In this document: positions 35,630 to 46,657 of the stretch, piece after piece
Layout: the number at the start of each line of letters is the position of its first letter
How positions within the stretch are numbered: the stretch's first letter is position 1
Origin: Hymenoscyphus infarciens
Taxonomy: Eukaryota > Ascomycota > Leotiomycetes > Helotiales > Helotiaceae
Assembly (NCBI GenBank): GCA_001414345.1
Contig: LLCB01000009.1
Location: 124,001-188,000 of the forward strand
Length of the DNA stretch: 64,000 nt
Direction of reading: 5' to 3'
Position numbers and translations under genes: made by a program
The notes under the pieces: model-generated
The model's database searches: none
Seen by the model: the letters and a program-made list of their open reading frames with translations, nothing else
What the model was told of the DNA's origin: nothing

Positions 35630-37430
35630 TTACTGATGGCCACGGGAGCGGAGCATCTTGGTGATATTAACACTTACTGTCGCCTTCTGGGATGTTGATC
35701 GCGGCGCCACCAGGGCCACCGGTACAGGGCGCCGTGACTGCTTTAATCTTCTTGAGTTCAGTAATGGTATGCAATGGTATTCCAGTATATGGACGCCTTC
35801 TTTGCTCCCTTTCCGGTTATTTATGCCCGACTGAACGAGATTGAGCGGTGTCCCAACGCGTTTGAGTTCATCGTCCGACTGAACGACACTGATCGCCTTC
35901 GCATTTATGCGATCGTAAACATCCTGAGCACTGACTCTCTTAAAGCCCTCGTAACTCATGATAAGAGCCATCATACCAGCGACGTGGGGCGACGCCTGAC
36001 TTGTTCCACTACCTAGTTCGTATTTGTTGATAACCTTTGGATCCTCCAGGTCAATGCAAGCCGACATAACTGATTTTCCAGGGGCCCAAGTATTCAAATT
36101 CCTGTGATAGTTGCTTCCCCCCAAACCTTCATAGCCACCTATCCACCTTTTGTAATTGATATCGTCAGCTCCGACTCTAAAAGCGGCTGGTAATCTGGGA
36201 ATTAATATCAGAATTGTTTATTTCCAACGTTACATAATGTCTAAACATACCTGGCGGGGATTTCGAGATGTTCCGCTTATCTATTTCCCGCCGCTGCGGC
36301 GTTGGGGATTCCCTCCCTTTTAGCCACAACCAGAGCTTGTTGCATACCACCGCCGTCCACGCTTTTTACCATATTTGTCGACCCATGCGAGTGACATATT
36401 AATGACAGAGCCCCTAAAACCTTGCGACTCCTTGTTCTTGTTATCAACATGTTCTTCAACAACTGTCTCCCCAAAATCTCGGAGTCAGTTTATTTCTTGG
36501 AGAAAGATTCAAGAGTTGACAAACACATCACTCCGTCTTGCCTCGTATATCAACTAGATGAAAAATGACGCCTTCCAGAAGTTGACTTACCATCTTACAC
36601 AGCTGCCTCGGCTTCAGCAACGGACCCTCCGCAGATTTGAACCTTGACGCTGATCAAATTCGCCCTCTTAACGGCCCCCCCATTTTTATTACAAATTATG
36701 CCAGCTACGTGTGTGCCGTGCCCAAGCTTGTCGTCCTCAATAAAAAGATAGAGCGGCTTTTCAAAGACATGAAACCCAGACCAACGACTTACTAGAGTTT
36801 GGCCAGGCGCACAGTATGGAGCATGTTCCGATGGATTTTTTACCTCCAAAATGGGATGCGAATACTGCACGTAATTGAAATTCAAGGGATGTTGGTGTTG
36901 GTGTTGGTGTGGGCCGTGTACTTCAGCCTCGTTGGTTTGTCTTAACTGGGCAATTGACATAAAAAAAAATTGTCGGATTTGATGAGAAGGCATCCTTCTA
37001 TTATCCCAAGTATCTATGTCTCTTGAGAACGGCTGTAGTCTTTGAAAACAAAGTTAAATTTCACATGTTATGAAATAATGGTGCTCAATGGCAATGCCAC
37101 CAACTCCGCCCGTATACCAACACAAAGGTTGGTTTTGAGGTCAAAAACTAAATGAAAAGTAGCGGTTACTTGGCAAATTGAAAAAATTTAAACTCTCTAA
37201 CATTGGCAAATAGGCGCAAGCTCAATTGGAAAGTTTTCTTGGCTACTAAACGTGAAAGGAAGTAACAATATTATATATTGGCAATGGGGACAGACATACT
37301 CGGCAGTTACCTAATGCCTTTCAGTTGGCTTGAAAACGACGTCGACTCATATTAGGCAGATGACCCTCCAGTTCCAGAGCAGTTTCTTTGACTTTAGAGA
37401 AGGTAGGCTCGACATCAAAACAAGATTGGG
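35630..37430 (-). pseudogene. Subtilisin-like serine protease (peptidase S8), decayed
   Basis: The His motif GHGTHVAG is at about 36700, the oxyanion segment AAAAGN at about 36285, and the Ser motif GSGTSQASPHVAG at about 35985, so the family is certain. The catalytic Asp loop is not found; the expected place (about 37110-37130) reads VYTGGVGGIAIEHHYF in one frame without an Asp. Lesions seen: TAA after SVAEAEAAV (about 36597), a one-base frameshift between SVINMSLAWVDKYG and SVDGGGMQQALVVAK (about 36365), and TAA just after AAAAGNR (about 36281). A further upstream coding-like piece (CFDVEPTFSKVKETALELEGH) reads at about 37420-37350. The MULE target site lies only about 40 bp past its 3' end. 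Confidence 0.75.
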
Positions 37431-37584
37431 AAGGAAGGAAATAGCTTGTATGAGTGACAAATTGGGGAGTTAAAGCAATTGAAGTTCAGTTTTGACAGTT
37501 TAAAGCAGCTAGATAGATAACCAAAATAATTGAACGTCTGGAAATGCTAGAAAGGGCTGTCGCCCTTCGACGCATTCTAAACCT

Positions 37585-38696
37585 CTACAATTCCACCACT
37601 ACTTTTGTCGCACTAACCCCAGCCTGTGACTTCTTCAATGCCTCTTGGATGTACTCCAAACCTTTGCCAACGACAGTAGGTGGAGGGAGGCACTGGATCT
37701 TTCCGGTTTGCAACGCTTGTGTAACATAGTCTTTCCAAACAGGCGTCGCGATATCGTTGACAGCGAATATCATCCCTGCTTTGACGTTCTCGGGAACCTC
37801 AGTCGGAGGAGGATGCGAACAAGCAAGGTGACCTCCACCTAATTTGGCGAGGATGGCGAGGTCGTGAGGATAAGTCGCAGGAGTAGAAATAGCATCGAAA
37901 ATGCCCACGAACTGTTGTCCAGATTTTTTAACTTCTTCCACGACTTTTTCAACGACGGAAGGGTCCTTGTGATCGAAGACTTGAGTAGCTCCGCATCGCT
38001 TGCTGAAAGCAAAATTGTGTGCACCAGCAATAGAAATGACGTTGATTCCAGCGGCTGTGGCGATTTGAGTTGTCATGGAACCAACGGAAGATGAACCACC
38101 GTATACGACAAGAACTTTGCCTGATGATGGTGCTGGCTGTAGCGAAGGGTATGGCAGCCCAAGTGCCGGTGTAGGAACACCGGGCAGAGCAACGCCAGGT
38201 TCCTTGAGAGAAAGTGTGCAGACCGCTACTTCCACAGCGAATGGGACTACAACACCGTCGGTAAAGGTGATGGCATCCGGGAGGATAGCGGCTTTGTTAG
38301 CAGGGACGACTGTGTATAGAGCAAATGCGCCATCCTGAGGGCGACCGCTGATAAGATTGACGGTATGTCTAAAAGGGAAAAGAAACCATTAGCTTGGGTG
38401 TTTTATCAAATCAACTTCAAAAGAACTTACCCAATAACTCGATCTCCTTTCTTGAAGCCTTGTGTGTCCGGGCCAACTTCATACACGGTCCCAGCCACCT
38501 CACATCCAAAGACGGCCGGAAATTGTTGGACGAAAACCCCAACGTCCTGCATATGACAGTCGAGGGGATTGATGGCGACAGCAGCGTTCTTCACGACGAG
38601 CTCTCCCGAACCAGCTGTTGGTAATGGAGCTTCGCTAACTTGTAGAGGGGTATTGGCTTTGGTGAGCCATGCCGCTTGGTTTTTTGGTGCCGCCAT
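37585..38696 (-). CDS. Zinc-type alcohol dehydrogenase/enoyl reductase (MDR), CipB-like
   Basis: Exons 38431-38696 and 37585-38368 (62-bp intron) give 349 residues, normal for this family. The N-terminus (AAWLTKANTPLQVSEAPLP...VAINPLDCHMQD) is the GroES-like fold; GCEVAGTVYEVG and KKGDRVIG are standard MDR signatures; VVYGGSSSVGSMTTQIA is the Rossmann nucleotide-binding turn for NADP(H). Structural-zinc cysteines are absent, as is usual in the CipB/LovC-type branch. It likely reduces an enone or quinone-like substrate; the exact substrate is unknown. It is divergent from the regulator gene at 39699, sharing a 1.0-kb promoter region. Confidence 0.85.
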
Positions 38697-39698
38697 TGTT
38701 TCTTGGAAAAGGAGGTAGTGAAACAGATATGAGATGACAAAGCGAGGGAAGAAAGTCTTGAGGTACTGGTGAGAAGCATATAACTCGAGACACCGTCTTG
38801 TTTATATACATCGACACACATCCGACCCACGTGAAGAAGCAACCGCAAACACAAACCGAACCAGCAACATGATTTCAAACCGAGACTACGATTTAGGAGA
38901 GGATTTCAAAGCAGAAAGGAGATGTGAAAAGCCAACGGGACCCGCGAAAATGCTTATTGGACGACGGAATGGAATCTTGGTCATATCAAGATCGATATGA
39001 GGCGCACCCAGAAACGCGATGTGCTGTTCAGTCCGTTTCAAAGAGAGCTTACATTGCAACAACATAATTGGCTTAGTCTAGAATTGAGTGGGGCTGGCTT
39101 GTGACAAGAAAAAACGGTACTTGATCAATTCACGGGAGGTGAAGTGATTGCCCCAAAACTAAGGAACAATCAAACTTGAGAAATGTAGATTGTATGAAGA
39201 GAAAGAATTATCACTCAGAGTATCCAGAAAATGAGAGCATTTGGCTGTCATTTTTATTAAGCTTTGCCCGCGCCTTTTTTTCCCCGTTGGCCGCTCCTCG
39301 TGATAGTTAAAAGTGGCAGTAAATACATTAGGTTCGTACCTGCCTAACCAGCCCTCGCTGTTCCAACTTCCCAGGGTAACTCATGTAAATTGTCCTAAGC
39401 ACTTAGAACAATTTAAGACCATCAGCCTAGGTGTTTTGGAACAATCAAGATCTAAAATAGTACTGGAAAGTTTGAATACGGTAATTTATTCACCGCTGCT
39501 TTTACTTCAGTCCATCCTCGCAGTTCTCATAAAATACTTGAGCCACTGCCTTGATAGCCCTTCTTCGAATTGAAGCTATTTATACTCCCCCTTCCGATAT
39601 ATACTCATACTACTCCGACAAAAAAATCTATTTTTCGTACTAATAACTCACCAGACATAACTCATACGGATACACCATCAAATCCACTTAAAAACACC
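38697..39698. other. Shared divergent promoter region
   Basis: Separates the divergent oxidoreductase and C2H2-regulator genes. No gene is visible; it should hold both promoters. Confidence 0.5.
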
Positions 39699-41162
39699 AT
39701 GCCCGTCACAAAATTCGGCCCAGGCAATCTACTCGAATACAACCCTCGCTACAGGGTCTTGATCTGTCGAGAATGCCAATATGCAATTCAGAAAAGCGCG
39801 ATGGAGAGTCATCTACTCAGACACAAGATCTACCGCGAGGAAAGACAAAACCTCCTCTCCTCAATCGCTCAACTCGATCTTTTCGAACCAGAGAAAGTCC
39901 CTTCGCCTACCCCGGATTCTCCACCTATTGATGGTCTTCCAATTTTAAGTGGCTACCGCTGTTCCGCTCATGGATGCGGAACTCTGTTTGCTAGTGAGAG
40001 ACGTATGAAACAACATCAGAGGGAGATGCATGCTGGAACTGCTGGCTACGAAGCTTATGCAGTGAAACTCCAGACCTTTTTCCGAGGTACTAAGATTAGG
40101 TATTTTGAGGTCACTGAGGTCAATGTCACAGGGACGACGAATATCTCAGGAGTTGAGATGCAAAACTGCCATGATGAAAGACCGGAAGAGGAAGAGCTCG
40201 ATGGACTGACCTCCCCCAAGTCTTCTCCGCTCAATATTGATCTAGAAACCCTTACGTATTTTTACCACTTCACAACCACGACCAGCCTCACACTTCCAAG
40301 TACCGAAAATACACAGTCTGGAGCTCACTATTGGCAGACAGAAGTTGTTCTCCAAGCTTTGCGACAGCAATGGTTGATGTGTGGTTTATTGGCACTTTCT
40401 GCTTCTCAGTTGGTAGTGTGTGCGGACGATCCGACGATCGAAAGAGCCCATCTCGAACGATCGGCGCAATTGTTTGAAGAATTTTCTGCCGGGTGGAAAG
40501 AAGCGCCTCCAAATATTGGGGCAGTGGCAAAGAAGGCGGGCGAAAAAATAGACCGTATTCTATGCTGTATACGCTGGAAGCAAAGTCCTTCTCAACTACA
40601 CTCCATTATGACGACGCTCCGAGGTTTTGTCAACCCCAACTCTACACCCCCTTACAACAATCTTCAGAGCGATGATCGGGATCACTATCATCAAATGAAC
40701 GCCTTCGCTCAGGCAAGCAGGATCACAAGTTCATCGAATCACTCGACGAATGCACCACTTTCTCGCCTACTCCATTGCTTAAGCACCCTACCTTCTCGCA
40801 TGACTGAAGTATTTGGGAAGCCAGAAAGTCCACAAGGGGTCTTAGCCACCATATCAGCTATTGCTCTTTTAGTCGAATGCGGTGAAGTCAGCTTTCGGTC
40901 TGATGACAAGGAAGTTGCGTTCGAGGGAATGACTAGGTGGTTAGGAAAGATATCTGATTATTTTGATCATATGGTTTCTATTTACGACCCAGCCGCACTT
41001 GTGGTTGTAGCACACTGGGCGAGCTTTTTGGTCGGGAGAGCAGAGAACTGTGGTTGCTGGTTCTTGAAAGATTTGACGAGGACGATTTTGCGGCATGTTT
41101 CAAAATCTCTTCCCGCTGATGAACCTGCTGTATTTGGTCTCCTTGAGGATCTCATGAGTTGA
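39699..41162 (+). CDS. C2H2-type (DUF3505-like) fungal regulator candidate
   Basis: A single exon of 487 residues; ATG 39699 is the first ATG of the frame. Two zinc-finger-like elements are visible: a degenerate CRECQYAIQKSAMESHLLRH near residue 25, and CSAHGCGTLFASERRMKQHQREMH near residue 90. This pair in this order is typical of the DUF3505 proteins related to the region in OrsD-type proteins. The C-terminal 300 residues (LTYFYHFTTTTSLTL, LRQQWLMCGLLALSASQLV) are alpha-helical and resemble the C-terminal domain of fungal transcription factors. I infer a nuclear regulator; targets are unknown. It converges on the chitinase gene, 466 bp away. Confidence 0.7.
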   Translation: MPVTKFGPGNLLEYNPRYRVLICRECQYAIQKSAMESHLLRHKIYREERQNLLSSIAQLDLFEPEKVPSPTPDSPPIDGLPILSGYRCSAHGCGTLFASERRMKQHQREMHAGTAGYEAYAVKLQTFFRGTKIRYFEVTEVNVTGTTNISGVEMQNCHDERPEEEELDGLTSPKSSPLNIDLETLTYFYHFTTTTSLTLPSTENTQSGAHYWQTEVVLQALRQQWLMCGLLALSASQLVVCADDPTIERAHLERSAQLFEEFSAGWKEAPPNIGAVAKKAGEKIDRILCCIRWKQSPSQLHSIMTTLRGFVNPNSTPPYNNLQSDDRDHYHQMNAFAQASRITSSSNHSTNAPLSRLLHCLSTLPSRMTEVFGKPESPQGVLATISAIALLVECGEVSFRSDDKEVAFEGMTRWLGKISDYFDHMVSIYDPAALVVVAHWASFLVGRAENCGCWFLKDLTRTILRHVSKSLPADEPAVFGLLEDLMS

Positions 41163-41628
41163 ATGTTGCAATGCATGGCGTGAATCATTTTCTTTAAATG
41201 ACGGGATATCAATATGCTAAATTAAATATTCGTCTCGAATGCTTCGAGTAGGCCATTGTCGCGTTCACGATTCGAGGATACCACCCAACCCTCCAATGAG
41301 TACGTGTCGTTATGCCAACAGAGCGAGATGACATGGCAAGTATCAGACAAGAATATCACTTACGAGGTCTCTCAAAAGTAAGAAGACATCTTGAGTCAAA
41401 ATGTCTTTTCTCATTATGATTAAAAGTGCGAGTAACCAAACCCTCAACCCAAATGCCATAGCAAATCGCTCGCTAAAAATGCTTGTCGCTTTTCCGAACC
41501 TTTTCATCGCATTAACCATCATCAGTCACTTTCATCCATCCCTCATCATCAATCTCTCATCGTCCATCAAATTGTCGAATTGAAAACATAACTCATATCG
41601 CGTTGTTATATTCTCGACCAACGTCCTC
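41163..41628. other. Convergent 3' intergenic region
   Basis: Only 3' ends meet here; nothing coding is seen. Confidence 0.5.
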
Positions 41629-43373
41629 CTACGAACCCAGAGCATTCAACCCCTCCTTAGCCCATCCAAGAATACTCTTCCCACCTTCCGTATTAACAAT
41701 ACTCTCCGGTCCATCCCTATACATCTCGTTAGCATCCATCTCTCCTCGTCCCTTATCTCCCTCCAACTCCACTTCACGACAAAAACAAAAGTGCAAAACT
41801 CACCAAAACATCACACCCCCCAGTCCCTCCTTCCCCACTCCCATACCCCCAACCTTCTCAACCACCTTCCCCATCCCCTTCGGTCCCCCAATCCCCGCAT
41901 AAGCACTACTACCTGCCGCCGCCCACCCCGGAGCCCCAATATAAAGTCTCGGTTTCGTAGCCCTAGGACTCTTTGCAAGCGCCTCACTCCACTGCTTAGC
42001 ACTAGCCTCAAAGCCCGAAGAGCCGATTTCACATGGTGGGTTGTTGTAGAATTGGACGAAGACGAAGTCGCATTGTAAGATCAGGGGGAGCGGGTTTGAG
42101 GCATCGGGGAATGGGCATTGAGGGGCGGAGGAGAGGTAGAACTGTTTCGCAGGTGATGGCGAGGAGGGGGGTGTTGTGAGGGATGTGGTGTAGTTGTTGA
42201 AGTGCGAACGTAAAGTTGAGGCCACGATTTCATAGGAGCTGGGGAGGTTATTCTCGTTATCTATTCCTCTCATTAGTCCATCTCTCTCTCTCTCTACCCT
42301 CCGCATCACTCTTCAAAACAGCCCCCAAAAACCCCCCCAAAAAACAAGAGAAACTCACCAAAATCAAACCCATCCAAAACCACACTCCCAAACGGTCGTA
42401 ACCCATCCTCAATTCTCCCCGGCGGTCCAAAAACCCCCCAAAGCTTATCCCCAAAATCTCTCGCCTGATCCGCATCCCCAAAATACACCCCCGCAGTCGC
42501 ACCCCCAATGCTCATTAAAACCTTCTTCCCATGAACCTCCTGACAGGTCTTGATCGCCGCCGCCAACTTGGGACAACTCAACAACCCCGGCGCTTTGGCT
42601 ACCATCTCAGGGGTTTGTTCCGTGCAAGCACCCGCAAGATTAAGAGTCGGGTAGGGAGAGGAGCCAGAGGTACGCGAGATGATGAATGCGAGGATGATGA
42701 TATCGATATCTGGGCTTGCGCATTGGGATGTGAGGGAGGTGGAAGAGGAGAGCGGGGTTTGTCCGTAGTATACTGCTACGTTTTTCGAGGATTGGGGGTT
42801 GAATTTGTAATTCGTCGTGCTGGTGTTTGAAAATGTTGTTGTGTTTGTGAGAGGGAGGCGGAGGATATTCGGTCTCTCCGTCCCCGTTGTTGACTTCGAA
42901 GATCCTGTCGTTGCTGTGTCTGGCTCCTGTTTAGAAGGGGAAATACTTGCCTCATTCTCAGTCACAAAAGGGGTGGGGCTCGTGGTGCTGGCAGCAACCA
43001 CGCTTGCATCTGGTAATTCCGGTATCGTTGGGGTGCTACCAGCATCCACATTCGTCGCCGTCGGTCTCGTATCATTCCCAATCCCCAACCCGTTGAGGAA
43101 AGCATTCATCTGTCTCTCAACCTCCTGGATCTTTTCTAGCAGAGCTTGTAATTTATCTTTCTCCACCTGGGCGCTCGTCGGAACCGCTCTTCGATGAACG
43201 TGTCTTGTTAGTGTTTGGGGACATACATACTTTGAAAGCTCCACTAGGCCGGGGATCTCTATAAAATTGACTGCTGAATCCACTCGGTTAGAATTTGGTG
43301 TTTGAATGAGGCCACTAGAGACGAAAGGAAGAAGGGGGAGTGAGAGAAGAAGAGGTTGAGGTGAGAGATGCAT
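41629..43373 (-). CDS. GH18 chitinase (class III type), secreted
   Basis: Exons 42359-43373, 41804-42260 and 41629-41716 (introns 98 and 87 bp) give 519 residues. Splicing at 42261 creates the catalytic motif DGFDFDNE with Glu341; the alternative acceptor a few bases earlier would destroy it, so this choice is well determined. VAVYYGQTPLSSS and KVLMSIGGATAG are the other conserved GH18 strands, and GVMFWDG spans the last intron. The start MHLSPQPLLLSLPLLPF is a signal peptide. Unusually, about 150 residues precede the GH18 domain: a short coiled-coil-like segment (VEKDKLQALLEKIQEVERQM) and a Thr/Ser/Pro linker. It likely hydrolyses chitin in cell-wall remodelling or degradation. Confidence 0.87.
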
Positions 43374-46300
43374 GTTCGATTGATCGAGTGCGAAGTTTTC
43401 GAAGACAGGATATCTTCGAGAAGAAGTGGTATGAAGGTGGCCAAAAAGAGTAAGTGACATTTGCAAATATATAAGATATTCTCGGAACTAAACAAAAGGG
43501 GTCCATAGCGACTCATTCCAGCACATGAAACAATTCATTGTGAACGCAAGTTGATGAAGAATGCGGAGAGCAAGCCACCGTTGCTACCCCTACAACTGAA
43601 CCTCGCGAAAGATATGAGAGAATCAGAGTGTGGCATCATTGATAGTTCGATAGTAATACAGCTCTGCTACTGCGCAATGTAGAATAGAATCAGTTGATAG
43701 CAAGGTTCAACTCGACATAAAACCATGCCTTCGACCCACCATAGCTTTTGAGGAAGAGAATACCAGTATAGATTGAAAAGGTGAACAGTATTAACATTTC
43801 TTGTCGGAGTATCCCAGGTTACCATCAGCAGAGGGTGCCTCTGACCAGTCAATAGTAGAACAACGCCATGGACAACTGCCGACTTGCATTCTCACCTCGT
43901 CGAAGTTCCCCATGCCAAAGAAAACAAATAGTCTTTTGAGCAAGAGTTTGCTCTCAACATGGAGAGACCGACCAGGAGGTTCGTTCACACTTGCGACATC
44001 CAGGTCATTCATGAAGAATAGAATACAGGGATTCTTGAAGTGAAACAGAAGCAAGAGAAACACGATCGAATGGATCTCGACTAAAGAAACGTGAGCACGG
44101 AAAGATAAATGAAGACTTTGCGAACCGACGAAGGTTGGTAGATTTAGGTAGGGAATGAGAGCCATCACGTGTCGCTCGATCACGTTTTCCTCCTTGGTCC
44201 CTGCCCATGCAAATATACCCTCCCGGTTCAGTTATATCCTCCTGACGTCAAAACCAAAATCGACGAATCCAGATTTAACCGTATCCACTTGACCCCTTCA
44301 AGGAGATCTGCAAGCTTCTTACGAAGTATCTGCATGTCAAATTTCGCATGGAAAAAAGCCAACCTTCCCAGTCCGTCATTTCCCCGCAAGCTGGTAAAAC
44401 TTGGTTCCCGGTCTGGGGGAAAGGGTGTTCCTAGGGACTTTCTTTATCGTTCAATGCGATTGTGAAATGGTTCATTTTATTTTCCGATGCGTTTATCTTG
44501 TGTCGCGATGGGTAAGTCAAGCGCGCCCGCGGTGCTGGAAGCGCGAAAAGGGGCGTGTGCGTGTAAATATTGCTTTGGTGTTGGGATTTCCGTTTTGGGA
44601 CTTTTTTTGCCGTGGTTCCGTGATGGTGGAAGTGAGAGGCGAGTTTTCGTGATGGGGACTTTGTTGAGAGCGGGGAGTTTCATTGACGGGACCTCGGAAT
44701 TCCTGGTGTGATTTCTTGTGATTTCTCAAGGTAAGCTGAAGATGTGCTTGCTGCTTGCATTTGCGTTCGGGTATGTACTATGCGCAGTGGAATTTTTGGA
44801 TCAGGAGATGCTGGTGAGACGGAGACATTCATCGTCAGCTTTTAGGGTGACTTGTAATCGGGATTTGCCATGCTTAGCTGTAGTCACTAGCCACCTTCTA
44901 CATGGAAATGTTTCATTCCAACACGTGCTTGGAGAATGTCTATTTTGTTTTTGACTTGTTGACTTGGTATGGTGTTGTGAGTCTGGACCCCACGCCAATG
45001 TCTTGAGAGTTGAGTACCAGCATTATTAGGTTAGGGCTGAGGATTCAACGCACCGAACAATTGCAGAAGTCAAGATATCCGAGACGGAGGATTATTGAAA
45101 TTCCAACCAATGTGAGGATCATTGCGGCGGTTTTCAACCTCGAAATTGGTGATGATGTGATACAGACAGCAGCACAGCCACAGCCACAGCCACAGCCTCC
45201 AAAGAGCAAAGCCCTTTACAGACTGCACAGTAATGGATGCCAAGGCCCTAATGGGATTTGCTTTTGGTGTGAATACGAAGGATCTTCCCGAATTAGCGGC
45301 ATGGAAAAGCTAAAATCGAACTTGATATCAAGTTGCAGCCCGCAGGTCAAAGGAGAGGAAGGAGAGGAAGGGGGCGAGGGAAGTGATTGGCTGCCACTGG
45401 ATGCGCTGGCGAGTTCTAGGCGAGGCCTTGTTTGCAACAAAGAGGCTGTCCTGTCATGCTGCCGCTACATATTATGTGCTCATCGACTTGGAGGTTGAAT
45501 GGATTGCATTGCACCTTCTTTCTCCTGGATAAATGCTTCAAAAAGTCGAGCAAGAGATGCTGCTTAAACAACAATTCGTGACATTCAATCTATTGGAAGC
45601 ACTCCCTACGTAACTGGATTCATACGTACTAACCTAACCTAACCCAACCTAACCTACATTTGTTAGCGGTGCACATCCCTCGCCAGGAACAGCTTTAGCC
45701 TTGCCCGTATTCTGACGGTCGGTCCGTATTACAAGTATTATTTAGCGAACTACTAGTACAGTGCACCTCCAAGCCAGAAAAGACGGAGACACAGGACAAT
45801 TTGCCAACTTTTCCTTCTCCTCCCTCTCCTTCACAATTCCCGTCATCATCGTCACTTCCAATTGTCGTGATAGCTTCACCTCAATCCCAACGGACGCAAT
45901 CAAGCCAAGGCCAATTCCACCCGCAAACACCAACGCAAGGGAGTCCATTAAAAACAAAAATAAAAAAAGCTCTTCGGCCACGTTCCGCCATCCAATATCC
46001 CCTCCACTTTTGCCAGTCCAAACCCGTCCCTTTAGAGAATCAGAGGGTGCGGTGCTTCAGCGTCTCCCTGTCTCACCTCATTTCTCGAGCACGGCGAGCA
46101 CAGCCTGCCACACGCGCAGTTTCGTCCAAGCCCTCCGGCCTGCTGATTGGTTCCCCCTCCCGCTGCCCTTCATTTTGCGCTGCCCAGAGGAGCCATCAAT
46201 TCTCTCAAGGCCTCCCACGTCTCCTCTCCTCCTCTCCTCCACCACACGAGTGCTTCCTTCTCGGCACCCACCTTCTTCCCAAACACCATCTTTTTCGTCG

Positions 46301-46657
46301 ATTTCGACTCTTCTGCATTTATTGGTAGACGACGCATTCGATTGCAGTCTGAAAGCCCTTTGATTCTTCTCCCTCCCTCGCCATCTTCGCCTTTCAATTG
46401 CTCGACCGATCCTTCGTCCAATCCCACGACCCGCATCCGCCAACGAGGGCCATTGTCAGACGTTTGCTGACCCATTTCGAAACAATCGAAACACTACGCT
46501 TCCCTCCGTACCATACAACGAACACGAAGCTACTTCATCCAAGAGATCTTTTCCAAAACAAAAGGTACGCTAACATGAGTCCTCCCTTCATCGCCGTCGC
46601 CATGTCTTCTAGTTAAACGGCGTGGGCGCGACTTTCTTCAAGGCTATCTCAACTAAC
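43374..46657. other. Intergenic, no supported gene
   Basis: Several open frames of 60-200 codons exist (43791-44183 minus, 45010-45498 plus, 45761-46363 plus), but none has a signal, domain, splice pattern or coding bias I trust. CAGCCA repeats lie at about 45170-45195, and 45760-46620 is a pyrimidine-rich leader of the next gene. Confidence 0.45.
45630..45656 (+). repeat. Interstitial CCTAA-type repeat
   Basis: AACCTAACCTAACCCAACCT, then AACCTA; close to but not identical with the CCCTAA telomeric unit of most ascomycetes. Confidence 0.6.

Noticed and set aside
36595..36993. Subtilase pieces as a functional gene with extra introns
   Set aside because: The stop after SVAEAEAAV, the stop after AAAAGNR and the frameshift cannot all be removed by plausible GT-AG introns without deleting conserved residues.
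43791..44183. Minus-strand frame of 130 codons
   Set aside because: No start context, domain or splice support; composition looks like chance in an intergenic region.
45010..45498. Open frame of 162 codons with Gln/Pro repeat and several cysteines
   Set aside because: It starts at TTG, has no homology I recognise, no signal peptide, and the repeat CAGCCA explains part of its openness.
45761..46363. Two overlapping long Ser/Pro frames upstream of the Mid2-like gene
   Set aside because: Both frames are open only because the strand is pyrimidine-rich; most likely 5' leader/promoter sequence.
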